From Actinacidiphila cocklensis (lineage in GTDB: Bacteria > Actinomycetota > Actinomycetes > Streptomycetales > Streptomycetaceae), in the NCBI RefSeq assembly GCF_907177275.1, contig NZ_CAJSLV010000057.1, forward strand, positions 1-64,000: 64,000 nucleotides of DNA, given 5' to 3'. This document shows, piece by piece, positions 56,393 through 64,000 of this stretch (position 1 is its first letter; every line of letters starts with the position of its first letter). The translations under genes were made by a program, and so were the position numbers. A model generated the notes under the pieces. The model worked only from the letters and a program-made list of their open reading frames with translations. It made no database searches and was not told the origin of the DNA.

Positions 56393-57025
56393 ATGCCTGT
56401 CATCCGTACGACCATCCTTGAGGGTTTCGCCACGGCGGAACAGCGTTCCGAGATCACCACCCGGCTGGCCGACACCCTCGTCGACATCTTCGGCGACGTC
56501 ACCCGGCCGTACATCTTCTCCATCGTCGACGAGATCAAGCCCGGCGCGTGGTCCATCGCCGGCTCCGTCGCCAACGAGGAGATGATCGCGGGCGGCCGGC
56601 AGATCTCGCAGGAGTCGCTGGCCAAGAAGCTCACCGTCTCCCGGGTGGGCGCCGCCTACGACGCCCTCGCGACCGGCGACCGGGCGAAGATCGAGGAGTA
56701 CTGGGACGCCGACATCACCTGGCTGGTCCCCGGTGAGACCTCGATCTCGGGTACCAAGACCGGTCTGGACGACTTCCTGAACTTCATGAAGGAGGTCGGG
56801 GCGCTGTCCGGCAACTCCTTCAACATGGAGCGCACCGGTGTCTTCATCAGCGGCGACCAGAGCGTCGACCTGAGCCTCAACACCGCCACCCGCGCGGGTG
56901 ACGCGAGCCGTGCCCTGTCGATCGACGTGGCCCACGTGCTGCGCTGGCGCGAGGGCAAGATCATCGAGGGCCGCGGCGCCATCTTCGGCACCGGCACCAC
57001 CGAGTACAACCAGTTCTTCGCGTGA
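56393..57025 (+). CDS. 4-oxalocrotonate tautomerase-like domain fused to a SnoaL-like domain
   Basis: 210 residues, ATG start with GAGGAAGG upstream. After Met removal the N-terminal Pro (MPVIRTTILEGFATAEQ) would be the catalytic proton carrier of the tautomerase superfamily; residues 1-65 end with DEIKPGAWSIAG, the family's W-x-I-G end. Residues about 80-210 are a SnoaL/NTF2 domain: AAYDALATGDRAKIEEYWDA, ITWLVPGETSISG, LDDFLNFMKEVGA, VLRWREGKIIEGRGAIFG. One polypeptide so offers a tautomerase and a SnoaL-type site. A GC palindrome, GGCCGGGCCCGGCC (57032-57045), follows the stop. Confidence 0.87.
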   Translation: MPVIRTTILEGFATAEQRSEITTRLADTLVDIFGDVTRPYIFSIVDEIKPGAWSIAGSVANEEMIAGGRQISQESLAKKLTVSRVGAAYDALATGDRAKIEEYWDADITWLVPGETSISGTKTGLDDFLNFMKEVGALSGNSFNMERTGVFISGDQSVDLSLNTATRAGDASRALSIDVAHVLRWREGKIIEGRGAIFGTGTTEYNQFFA

Positions 57026-57109
57026 TCCCGTGGCCGGGCCCGGCCCTGGTGGCCGGGTCCGGGTCCGGCCGCGGTCCCAGGACGGCAGGAACCCAGAGGG
57101 GAGACAGCA

Positions 57110-57532
57110 GTGTCGAACACGGATCTGGTCCTCAAGATGTACGAGTACTTCAACTCCGGTCAGCTCGACCGCATCCAGCAGGAGATCTTCCACCCGGACA
57201 TCGCCTGGCGCATGCCCGGACACCACCCGCTCTCGGGTGAGATGAAGGGCGCTCCGCAGGTCATGGCGTTCTTCGGCGAGCTGTTCAAGGCCGGCATCGT
57301 CGTCGACAACGTGCACTTCGGCGAGCTGGACGACGGCACCGTGGTCGAGAAGCACATGGGGCACGCCTCGGCGAGCGGCCAGGAGTACCTCTTCCCCACC
57401 TCGACGACCTACAGCATCAGGGACGGCCGGATCGCCGACGTCCAGGTGCACACCGCGGACCAGCACAGCGTGGACCGCTTCATGTGGTCGGTCTTCGCGC
57501 TGAAGGCGATCGACGAGCGCCTGGCGGCCTGA
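57110..57532 (+). CDS. SnoaL-like (NTF2-fold) protein 2
   Basis: 140 residues, GTG start after AGAGGGGAG. VLKMYEYFNSGQLDRIQQEI, PDIAWRMPGHHPLSGEMKG, MAFFGELFKAGIVVDN, EKHMGHASASGQEYLFPTST, YSIRDGRIADVQVHTADQHS. It is a paralogue of protein 1 (same spacing of Trp, GxxG, RDGRIA and terminal motifs). Asp/His in VQVHTADQHS could be catalytic. Substrate unknown. Confidence 0.9.
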   Translation: MSNTDLVLKMYEYFNSGQLDRIQQEIFHPDIAWRMPGHHPLSGEMKGAPQVMAFFGELFKAGIVVDNVHFGELDDGTVVEKHMGHASASGQEYLFPTSTTYSIRDGRIADVQVHTADQHSVDRFMWSVFALKAIDERLAA

Positions 57533-57541
57533 CCGCGCGCT

Positions 57542-57567
57542 GCTCCGGCTCCCGCGGGAGCCGGAGC
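57542..57567. terminator. 26-bp perfect palindrome inside the SnoaL operon
   Basis: GCTCCGGCTCCCGC followed by its complement forms a 26-bp palindrome, flanked by CCGCGCG/CGCGCGG (57533-57539 and 57573-57579). It lies between SnoaL-like genes 2 and 3. Likely an mRNA hairpin that attenuates transcription or stabilises upstream mRNA. Confidence 0.55.
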
Positions 57568-57628
57568 GGCCTCGCGCGGGCCGCCCCATCCGGTACCACC
57601 GGCGGAGCTTCACGAGAAGGAGGCAGCA

Positions 57629-58003
57629 GTGGATATCAAAGACGTGGTGACGCGCTACTACGAACTGGCGAACCGGGGCGACTGGGACGCCTGGACCGAC
57701 CTGTTCGCCGCTGACCAGGTGATGGACGAGCAACTGGCGGGCCATGTCGAGGGGCGCGAGACGCTCCGCGAGATGATGCGGGGCTTCCCCGCTCTCTACG
57801 CCTCCTTCCAGAACGTCCCGCGGCACATCGTGATCGAGGACGACAACGCGGCCGTCGTCTCGCACATCTCGGCGGTCGCCCACTCGGGCGCCCCCGTCGA
57901 GGCGGACGTCGTCAACTACTTCCAGGTGGTCGACGGGCTCATCGTCTACATGGCCAACTACCACGACACGGTGCCCTTCCGCCCTGTCTTCGCGTCTTCA
58001 TAG
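57629..58003 (+). CDS. SnoaL-like (NTF2-fold) protein 3
   Basis: 124 residues, GTG start with AAGGAGG 6 bp upstream. VTRYYELANRGDWDAWTDLF, VEGRETLREMMRGFPALYAS, NYFQVVDGLIVYMANYHDTV. It has the NTF2 core and is more compact than proteins 1 and 2, with less similarity. HDTV at the end could be catalytic or structural. Substrate unknown; ends 15 bp before the GMC oxidoreductase. Confidence 0.87.
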   Translation: MDIKDVVTRYYELANRGDWDAWTDLFAADQVMDEQLAGHVEGRETLREMMRGFPALYASFQNVPRHIVIEDDNAAVVSHISAVAHSGAPVEADVVNYFQVVDGLIVYMANYHDTVPFRPVFASS

Positions 58004-58018
58004 GCCACGGGAGCGGTT

Positions 58019-59593
58019 GTGGAAGAGTTCGACTACATCATCGTGGGGGCCGGGACAGCCGGCTCGGTGCTCGCCCACCGCCTCAGCGCGGACCCGGACA
58101 AGAAGGTCCTGGTCCTGGAGGCCGGCGGGAACCGCATACCGACCAATGTCGACATCGCACCCCTGTGGTTCACCCTGCTCGGCTCCCCGGTGGACTGGGG
58201 CTACCAGAGCACCCCGCAGCGCGGTCTGGGCGGCCGGTCGACGTACGAGCCGCGCGGCAAGATCCCCGGCGGCTCCAGCAACCTCTACATCATGATGCAC
58301 GTGCGCGGCCACGCCTCGGACTTCGACGCCTGGGCCTACCAGGGCGCGGCCGGCTGGTCGTACCGGGATCTGCTGCCGTACTTCCAGCGGATGGAGGACC
58401 AGGAGGACGCCACCGGGCCCGACACCGGGACGGGCGGCCCCCAGGTGGTCACCAACGCCGGTGCGCACGACCCGAACCCGCTGTCCGCCACCTTCATCGA
58501 GGCGTGCGCCGACCTCGGGTACCCGCGGACCGCGGACTTCAACGGCCCGCAGATGATCGGCGCCGGCTGGCACCACCTCAACGTCAAGGACGGCAGGCGC
58601 GTGGGCGCCCTGGCCTCCTACCTCGAACCCGCCCTGAACCGGCCCAACCTGACGGTGCGTACGGGTGCGCAGGCGACGTCGCTGGTGATCACGGACGGGC
58701 GCTGCACCGGGGTGACCTACCGGCAGCAGGACCTCCCCGACGTCGGCGAGGCACGGGAGCTGGCGGGAGCGGCACCGGGGGAGCCCGGTGAGCACACCGT
58801 CCACGCCCGGGCCGAGGTGCTGGTGTGCGCGGGGGCCATCGAGTCGCCCAAGCTGCTGATGCTCTCCGGCATCGGCGCCCCCGACCAGCTGCGACCGCTG
58901 GGCATCGACGTCACCGCGGCCCTGCCGGGTGTCGGCGGGAACTTCCACAACCACGTCCTGGTGGGCCTGATCGCCGAGACGGTGGAACCGGTGCAGCAGG
59001 GCCGGCAGAACCTGTCGGAGTCGGCGCTGTTCACCACCTCGCAGCCCGGCCTGATCGCGCCCGACCTGCAACTGGCCTTCGTCCACGTGCCCTTCGACGT
59101 GATCGTGGGCCAGCAGCACCCCAACGCGGTGAGCATCCTGCCCGGTGTGGTGCGGCCCAACTCGCGCGGCTCGGTGACGCTGGCCAGCGCCGATCCGCTC
59201 GCCAAGCCGCTGGTGGACCCGAACTACCTCAGCGACCGGTCCGACGTCGAGCGGCTGATCCAGGCCGTCAGGATCAGCCGGGACATCTTCGCGGCGCCGG
59301 CCTTCAAGGGCCTGCTCAAGGGCGAGCTGATGCCGGGCGCCGACGTGCGGACCGACCGCCAGCTGGAGCGGTTCGTCCGCGAACGCGCCGACAGCTACCA
59401 CCACCAGGCGGGCTCGTGCCGGATGGGCATCGACGACCTGGCCGTGGTCGACCCGCAGCTGCGGGTGCACGGTGTCGCCGGGCTCCGGGTCGTCGACGCC
59501 AGCGTGATGCCGTCGGTGCCGTCGGGCAACTGCAACACCGCCATCGCCGCGATCGCCGAGCGCGCCGCGGACCTGATCAAGGGGGACTCATGA
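58019..59593 (+). CDS. GMC family FAD-dependent oxidoreductase
   Basis: 524 residues from GTG 58019. N-terminal FAD motif DYIIVGAGTAGSVLAHRLSA, PRGKIPGGSSNLYIMMHVRG (GMC signature), AGAIESPKLLMLSGIG (second signature), and SYHHQAGSCRMG with the catalytic His, ending SGNCNTAIAAIAERAADL. GMC enzymes oxidise alcohols, often as choline or glucose dehydrogenase relatives. In this operon it may oxidise a hydroxyl on the substrate handled by the SnoaL-like proteins. It overlaps the VOC gene by 4 bp. Confidence 0.93.
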   Translation: MEEFDYIIVGAGTAGSVLAHRLSADPDKKVLVLEAGGNRIPTNVDIAPLWFTLLGSPVDWGYQSTPQRGLGGRSTYEPRGKIPGGSSNLYIMMHVRGHASDFDAWAYQGAAGWSYRDLLPYFQRMEDQEDATGPDTGTGGPQVVTNAGAHDPNPLSATFIEACADLGYPRTADFNGPQMIGAGWHHLNVKDGRRVGALASYLEPALNRPNLTVRTGAQATSLVITDGRCTGVTYRQQDLPDVGEARELAGAAPGEPGEHTVHARAEVLVCAGAIESPKLLMLSGIGAPDQLRPLGIDVTAALPGVGGNFHNHVLVGLIAETVEPVQQGRQNLSESALFTTSQPGLIAPDLQLAFVHVPFDVIVGQQHPNAVSILPGVVRPNSRGSVTLASADPLAKPLVDPNYLSDRSDVERLIQAVRISRDIFAAPAFKGLLKGELMPGADVRTDRQLERFVRERADSYHHQAGSCRMGIDDLAVVDPQLRVHGVAGLRVVDASVMPSVPSGNCNTAIAAIAERAADLIKGDS

Positions 59594-60012
59594 CTCTCGT
59601 CTGGTCTCACGTGGCGCTGAACTGCCACGACCAGCGCACCACCGAGCGCTTCTACGGCGAGTTCTTCGGCTTCACCCGCGCCCGTACCGTGTCGCTGGGT
59701 GAGGAGGAGATCATCTTCCTGCGCAAGGGCGACGTCTACCTGGAGCTCTTCCACTCCACGCAGGCGCCGCTGGCCAAGGCCGAGGGCGACGGACCGGCCC
59801 ACCAGGGGACCGCGCGGCATCTGGCCTTCCAGACCGACGACCTGGACGCCTTCCTCGACCGGATCGGCGACCAGGTGCCGGTGAGCCTGGGTCCGCTGCA
59901 CTTCGACGACTTCATCCCGGGCTGGCGCAGCGTCTGGCTGACCGACCCGGACGGCGTCGTCGTCGAGGTCAGCCAGGGCTACCGCGACGAGGAGACCCCG
60001 GTCTCCTCCTGA
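59590..60012 (+). CDS. VOC (glyoxalase/bleomycin-resistance) family protein
   Basis: 140 residues; ATG 59590 in an ATGA overlap with the GMC stop. Two beta-alpha-beta-beta-beta modules: WSHVALNCHDQRTTERFYGE, DVYLELFHSTQ, TARHLAFQTDDLDAFLDR, WRSVWLTDPDGVVVEVSQG. Metal ligands (His, Glu, His, Glu) are visible in SHVALN, YLELF, RHLAF and VVVEV. VOC proteins catalyse isomerisation, ring-opening or dioxygenation, or confer resistance by sequestration. Role undefined. Confidence 0.9.
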   Translation: MTLVWSHVALNCHDQRTTERFYGEFFGFTRARTVSLGEEEIIFLRKGDVYLELFHSTQAPLAKAEGDGPAHQGTARHLAFQTDDLDAFLDRIGDQVPVSLGPLHFDDFIPGWRSVWLTDPDGVVVEVSQGYRDEETPVSS

Positions 60013-60017
60013 AAACC

Positions 60018-60082
60018 CGCGCGCCCGGCCCGTACCGGGGTGGTGGAAGGGCCTCTCCACCACCCCACGGGCCGGGCGCGCG
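60018..60082. terminator. Very strong bidirectional terminator
   Basis: 16-bp outer arms (CGCGCGCCCGGCCCGT at 60018-60033; complement at 60067-60082) and 11-bp inner arms (GGGGTGGTGGA 60037-60047; TCCACCACCCC 60056-60066) form one hairpin with a 3-nt bulge and an 8-nt loop. It separates the VOC gene from the converging aldo/keto reductase. Confidence 0.88.
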
Positions 60083-60094
60083 TCCGTGCCGCCG

Positions 60095-61129
60095 TCAGAC
60101 TCCGCGCGGTCCGCGGGCGACGGTGTGCTGGTTGGCCTGGCCCATCACCCACGCGGACGTGTCTCTGATGAAGTCGCCGGGGAAGCCGAGCTTGAACTCG
60201 GTGGCCTCCTCAAGGCGCTTGACCAGCTCGTCCGGGATCACCGTGTCCAGGGCGCCGAGGTTCTCCTTGAGCTGCTCGACCCGGCGCGCACCGATGATCG
60301 GGTGCACGGCGGGGGACTTCAGCATCGTCCAGGCGATCGCCACCTGGGCCGGCGTCTTCCCCAGCTCGTCGGCCACCTTCTGGACGACCGAGGCGACCGC
60401 GTGGTCGTGGGCGGAGATCGAGTTCGCCGCCATGCGGGTGGGAACACCCGCCCCCACGTTGCCGCTGGTGTACTTGCCGGAGAGCACACCGTTGCTCAGC
60501 GGGCTCCAGGCCGCCACCGACAGGCCCAATGCCTCTGCCGCCGGGAGCAGTTCGCGCTCGATGTCCCGGTTCAGCAGGGAGTAGGGGACCTGGAGGGCCG
60601 AGAACTGGGTCCAACCACGCCACTCGGCAAGCGTGTTGGCGCGGGCCAGCACCCACGCCGGCACGTCGGAGACGCCGACGTACAGCACCTTCCCCGAGCG
60701 CACCGCGTCGTCGAGCGCCCGCATGGTCTCCTCGATCGGGGTCTGCTTGTCCCAGATGTGCACCCAGTACACGTCGAGGTAGTCCGTGCGCAGCCGGCGC
60801 AGGCTCGTCTCAAGGGACAGCGTCAGGTTCTTGCGGTGGTTGCCCGCCGCGTTGGGGTCGCTGCCGTCCCGTGACACCGTGTATTTGGTGGAAAGCACGA
60901 ACTGGTCCCGGCGGCCTTCGAGAAGTTCGCCGAGAATTGTCTCGCTTGCCCCACCCCGGTAATTGATAGCGGTGTCGATGAAGTTGCCGCCCGCCTCGGC
61001 GAACGCGTTGAGCACCCTGCCGCTCTCTTCGGGCGAGGCACCCACGCCACCCTGCTCACCGAACGTCATAGCGCCCAGGAATAGCTCCGACACACGGAGA
61101 CCGGTCTGACCCAGCAGGCGAAATCGCAT
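60095..61129 (-). CDS. Aldo/keto reductase
   Basis: 344 residues, ATG 61129 with GAGGAT upstream. Catalytic tetrad Asp-Tyr-Lys-His visible: DTAINYRGG, LSTKYTV, and YWVHIWDKQTPIEE. LGQTGLRVSELFLGAMTFGE and the later GLSVAAWSPLSNGVLSGKY are typical of the voltage-gated K+ channel beta/YhdN group of NADPH-dependent reductases. Convergent to the SnoaL/GMC/VOC operon. Relatives in antibiotic loci reduce sugar or polyketide keto groups. Substrate unknown. Confidence 0.93.
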   Translation of the reverse strand: MRFRLLGQTGLRVSELFLGAMTFGEQGGVGASPEESGRVLNAFAEAGGNFIDTAINYRGGASETILGELLEGRRDQFVLSTKYTVSRDGSDPNAAGNHRKNLTLSLETSLRRLRTDYLDVYWVHIWDKQTPIEETMRALDDAVRSGKVLYVGVSDVPAWVLARANTLAEWRGWTQFSALQVPYSLLNRDIERELLPAAEALGLSVAAWSPLSNGVLSGKYTSGNVGAGVPTRMAANSISAHDHAVASVVQKVADELGKTPAQVAIAWTMLKSPAVHPIIGARRVEQLKENLGALDTVIPDELVKRLEEATEFKLGFPGDFIRDTSAWVMGQANQHTVARGPRGV

Positions 61130-61351
61130 GGAATATCCTCCTCGTGACTTTTCGTCGTACGATATGCGGATTGCCGCGAGCCGATAGGGCCGCATCGTCT
61201 CAGCGAGCGGACTACGTCAAGTCGGCGCCGGGGGAGGCGGGATGATTGACCTGCCGCAGTCCGTCCAGTGCTGAGCCATGTCGTTGTCCTGCCGCGCGCG
61301 GGCACTTCAGTCTGGCCACTGTACCGACGGAATCGACTGTGGAGGTTCGTC

Positions 61352-61810
61352 ATGAGTGAAACCGTTGTGCCGCCTGTGTCTGCGGGTGAGCAGGCTGTAC
61401 GTGACCTGGTGAAGACCTGGTACGAGGCACTCGACCGGCACGACCCGGTCGAGCAGGTGCTGCCGTACCTGGTCGACGAGGGGCTGGAGATGAAGTTCCC
61501 GGAGGCGACGCTGCGCAGCATCGAGGAGTTCAAGGGCTGGTACGAGGCTGTCACCCACCGGTTCTTCGACGAGATACACGAGTTGGTCAGCGTCGAGCTG
61601 ACGCCCCTTGCCGACGGCTCGGGCGACGAGGTCAAGGTCGTCGTCAACTGGCAGGCCCACATCTGGGACCAGCCCGAGCCGCACAGCAAGTGGCTGGGCT
61701 TCGACGCCTACCAGACCTGGGTGGTCGTCAGCGATGAGCAGGGCAAACCGCGGGTGAAGACCTATAGCGTGGATCGGTTGGCGCCCATGGCGGGGTCTGC
61801 CGCCCTCTGA
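61352..61810 (+). CDS. SnoaL-like (NTF2-fold) protein 4 of the locus
   Basis: 152 residues, ATG with GGAGG 6 bp upstream. VRDLVKTWYEALDRHDPVEQ, FKGWYEAVTHRFFDEIHEL, VNWQAHIWDQPEPHSKWLGF, the NTF2-fold pattern. Its helix and sheet pattern parallels the upstream SnoaL-like genes but with an insertion, and it stands apart from them, divergent from the aldo/keto reductase over 222 bp. Confidence 0.82.
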   Translation: MSETVVPPVSAGEQAVRDLVKTWYEALDRHDPVEQVLPYLVDEGLEMKFPEATLRSIEEFKGWYEAVTHRFFDEIHELVSVELTPLADGSGDEVKVVVNWQAHIWDQPEPHSKWLGFDAYQTWVVVSDEQGKPRVKTYSVDRLAPMAGSAAL

Positions 61811-61880
61811 GGCGCCCCGGCAGGTCTGGTGGGCGGGATTCCCCCTGGGGGTCCCGCCCACCGGCAAATAGCAGTGGACT

Positions 61881-61924
61881 GAGTTAACTCGGGAATTGAC
61901 AAATATTTACAGGGGTGGTTAAAT
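61881..61924 (+). promoter_or_regulatory. Promoter of the IS701-like gene with flanking palindrome
   Basis: GAGTTAACTC (61881-61890, perfect 10-bp palindrome), then TTGACA (61896-61901), 17-bp spacer, TTAAAT (61919-61924). The DNA here is markedly AT-rich for this genome. The ATG is at 61979. Confidence 0.55.
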
Positions 61925-61978
61925 GATTGCAGTGAAGGTAATCAACCGGTTATCGGCAGAGTCGGGGGTTGTCGTCTC

Positions 61979-63220
61979 ATGACCGCGTACCTGCAATCTT
62001 CATCCGGGGGTCCTGACGGCCTCTCCGAATACTGTGCTCGGCTCTTCTCGCAGTTCACTCGTTCGGATCAGCGGCGCTGGGGTGAGGTCTACATTCGCGG
62101 CCTGCTTGACGCCGACGGCCGCAAGACGCCGGCGAGGATCTCCGAGCACGTCCTGGGGCACAAAGCGCCCCAGCAGCTGCAGCAGTTCGTGAGCCAGAGC
62201 CCGTGGGACTACTCCTTCGTCCGCCGCCACCTCGCCGAGTGGGTGGCCTCGGCCATGCCCCCGGCGGTCTGGGCGGTCGACGAGGTGATGTTCCCCAAGA
62301 ACGGCACCCACTCGGCAGGAGTGGGCCGGCAGTTCGTCTCCAGCGAGGGACGGACCGTCAACTGCCAGTTAGCCCTGGCGACCTCGCTCGTCAGCGAGGC
62401 CGGCAGCGTGCCCGTCAACTGGCGCCTGCTGATGCCGCCGCACTGGGACGCCGACCCGGCCCTGCGCAGCGCGGCACGTATCCCCGAGACCGAGCAGTAC
62501 CGCCCCCGCTGGCAGCACGTGCTGGGGGCCGTCGACGAGATGGCGCGTGACTGGGCACTGGCGCCGGCGCCGGTGCTCGTCAGCTGGAAGTACGAAGCCC
62601 AGGTCGGCCGGCTGCTGGGCGGGCTCGAAGCCCGCGGTCTGCCCTATCTGGTGGAGATAGGCCCGGGCACCCCGGTCACCGGGCGCAGTCCCCGGCCGCG
62701 TGGCCGGGTCGCGTCCGCGGTGAGCGGACAAGAGGTACCCTGCACCGCCGCAGAACTCGCCCTGGCCGCCCGGCACCACAGCGGGCGGGCCACTCTGGCC
62801 TGGCGCGAGGGCGTCGAAAGCTACGTCCGCAGTTCCCAGTTCATGGCGGCGCAGGTTCCGCATGCCGGCGACGCCATGACCGCCGAGGGGCACGTACGAC
62901 GTCTGGTCCGCCCCCGGCAGCTGCTCATGGAATGGCCCGAGGGCACCACGGAACCCAGCTCATACTGGCTGACCAACCTGGGTTCGCGCCGTATGCCCGA
63001 GTTGGTGAGCGCGGCCAAACTGCGCTGGCGCTCGCGGTACGACCTGGCGCGGCTGCGCGAGGAGTGCGGGCTGCTCGACTTCGAAGGCCGCTCGTTCCGC
63101 GGCTGGCACCACCACGTCACTCTGGCCTCAGCGGCGCACGGCTTCCGGGTACTCGGCAGGGTCGGCGACAGCCGTACCGCGGCCGCGGAACGCCGGACGC
63201 TGGTGGCCTCTTCTTCATGA
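61979..63220 (+). CDS. IS701-family transposase-like protein, probably inactive
   Basis: 413 residues from ATG 61979. Similar over its length to DDE-type IS701 transposases: VWAVDEVMFPKNGTHSAGVG (Asp101 at the first catalytic position), RQFVSSEGRTVNCQLALATS, and RLREECGLLDFEGRSFRGWH for the Glu motif, followed by HHVTLASAAHGF. At the second catalytic position active relatives have an Asp-x-x-Tyr-Gly pattern; here it reads VLVSWKYEAQ, so that Asp appears replaced by Ser. No terminal inverted repeats or target duplications seen. Probably a domesticated protein. Confidence 0.82.
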   Translation: MTAYLQSSSGGPDGLSEYCARLFSQFTRSDQRRWGEVYIRGLLDADGRKTPARISEHVLGHKAPQQLQQFVSQSPWDYSFVRRHLAEWVASAMPPAVWAVDEVMFPKNGTHSAGVGRQFVSSEGRTVNCQLALATSLVSEAGSVPVNWRLLMPPHWDADPALRSAARIPETEQYRPRWQHVLGAVDEMARDWALAPAPVLVSWKYEAQVGRLLGGLEARGLPYLVEIGPGTPVTGRSPRPRGRVASAVSGQEVPCTAAELALAARHHSGRATLAWREGVESYVRSSQFMAAQVPHAGDAMTAEGHVRRLVRPRQLLMEWPEGTTEPSSYWLTNLGSRRMPELVSAAKLRWRSRYDLARLREECGLLDFEGRSFRGWHHHVTLASAAHGFRVLGRVGDSRTAAAERRTLVASSS

Positions 63221-63415
63221 AGTAGGGGCGCCGACTTTACGCAGTACACGTCACGTTCGGTCCGGACGCATGCTCGCTCGGAGATCCTGGTTCACTACCC
63301 CGAGTGCAGTTCCCTTGTACAACCACGGGGCCGTCCGATCCTCGACCGCTGTGTCCGACCGGCGTGCGACCTACGCCTATTCGGCAAGAGAGCATGAGAG
63401 AAGGATGGTGCAGAG

Positions 63416-64000
63416 ATGCGTTTCGGAGTCCTGGGTACCGGATGGGTCGGCAAGGCCATCGCCACCAAGCTGGTCGAAGTGGGGCATGAGGTGCGACTCG
63501 GATCGCGCCACACCGACAGCCCGGTCGTCGCGCAGTGGGTCAAGGAGAACGGCGACCGCGCCAGCGGCGGCACCTTGGCCGATGCCGCAGCGTTCGCGGA
63601 GATCGTCTTCAACTGCTCCGCAGGTCTGGGCACCATGGAGGCCCTGGAGGCCGCCGGCGCCAACAACCTGGCGGACAAGATCATCATAGACCTCGCCAAC
63701 CCCGTCATCGCATCGGGTCGGATCGAGCCCCCCACCCTCGACATCGCCAACATCGACAGCCTGGGCGAGCGCATCCAGCGCCGCTACCCGGCGAGCCGGG
63801 TCGTGAAGACCCTCAACACCATCAACTTCAACGTGATGGTCAACCCCGGCCTCGTCCCCGGCGACCACGTGGTCTTCGTCAGCGGCGACGACCAGGAGGC
63901 CAAGGACCAGACCGCCGCGATCCTCGGCGAGTTCGGCTGGCCGGCCGACCGCATCGTCGACCTGGGCGACATCACCACCGCACGCGGTGTCGAGATGTAC
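63416..64000 (+). CDS. NADPH-dependent F420 reductase / F420-binding NADP oxidoreductase (partial)
   Basis: 195 codons from ATG 63416, open at the window end. GVLGTGWVGKAIATKLVEVG is the Rossmann motif of the F420-dependent NADP reductase family, followed by VRLGSRHTDSP and FNCSAGLGTMEAL. DLANPVI and KTLNTINFNVMVNP are also family-typical. These proteins transfer hydride between F420 and NADPH, or reduce a substrate directly. It is in line with the IS701-like gene, 195 bp away. The C-terminus is not in the window. Confidence 0.85.
   Translation, partial: MRFGVLGTGWVGKAIATKLVEVGHEVRLGSRHTDSPVVAQWVKENGDRASGGTLADAAAFAEIVFNCSAGLGTMEALEAAGANNLADKIIIDLANPVIASGRIEPPTLDIANIDSLGERIQRRYPASRVVKTLNTINFNVMVNPGLVPGDHVVFVSGDDQEAKDQTAAILGEFGWPADRIVDLGDITTARGVEMY

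Noticed and set aside
61811-63415. A complete insertion sequence around the IS701-like gene
   Set aside because: No matching inverted repeats at the borders and no target-site duplication could be seen, and the central catalytic motif is altered.

Overview
The window is very GC-rich, codes densely on both strands, uses many GTG starts, and is full of TetR and GntR regulators. Gene content (type ISP restriction fragment, DUF202 proteins, an LtrA-like protein, MFS pumps, an F420/NADP reductase, an IS701-type DDE protein) points to a streptomycete or close relative. I see no rRNA, tRNA or CRISPR array.

Layout. 1-5043 (minus): a cut-off type ISP restriction/modification gene, a GntR/HutC regulator, hmgA (homogentisate dioxygenase), a GDSL hydrolase and a DHA2 efflux pump; a TetR gene diverges from the pump over two palindromes. 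5862-8856: TetR and a molybdopterin oxidoreductase. 9018-14322: aldehyde dehydrogenase, Zn alcohol dehydrogenase, a DUF402 protein, TetR and an acyl-CoA dehydrogenase; the two ends share one operator (AAACTA-N7-TAGTTT). 14427-15534: TetR and MaoC hydratase, sharing another 13-bp motif. 15602-22743: flavin oxidoreductase, XRE regulator, methyltransferase, secreted penicillin-acylase-like enzyme, alpha/beta hydrolase. 22978-29823: SDR, acyl-CoA ligase, TetR, quinone oxidoreductase, and in opposite orientation APH-like kinase plus acyl-CoA dehydrogenase. Both units carry nearly the same operator and together resemble a 4-hydroxyacyl-CoA (levulinate/ACAD11-like) catabolic pathway. 29945-34167: glucarate dehydratase, gluconate permease, gluconokinase, GntR. 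34237-41008: small membrane proteins including a 49-codon gene, Nudix, AtuA-like protein, pirin, methyltransferase.

41077-52537: after a 700-bp stretch with a lower-GC half comes a carbohydrate/NADPH block: nucleotidyltransferase, NAD(P)-binding protein, glgX, a sugar-epimerase-fold protein fused to a STAS-like domain, zwf, a thioredoxin-reductase-like flavoprotein, and an LtrA-like membrane protein. Several of these overlap by 4 bp.

52656-64000 is the most unusual part. A truncated, motif-less adenylating-enzyme domain overlaps an MFS pump that carries a C-terminal TetR ligand-binding-like domain. Diverging from it are four SnoaL-fold genes in a row (one fused to a 4-oxalocrotonate-tautomerase-like domain), a GMC oxidoreductase and a VOC protein. 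Then follow an aldo/keto reductase, a fifth SnoaL-like protein, an IS701-like protein whose second catalytic motif looks lost, and an F420/NADP reductase that runs off the edge. I infer the flank of a specialised-metabolite or small-molecule-tailoring locus; no polyketide synthase or other core synthase is visible in the window.
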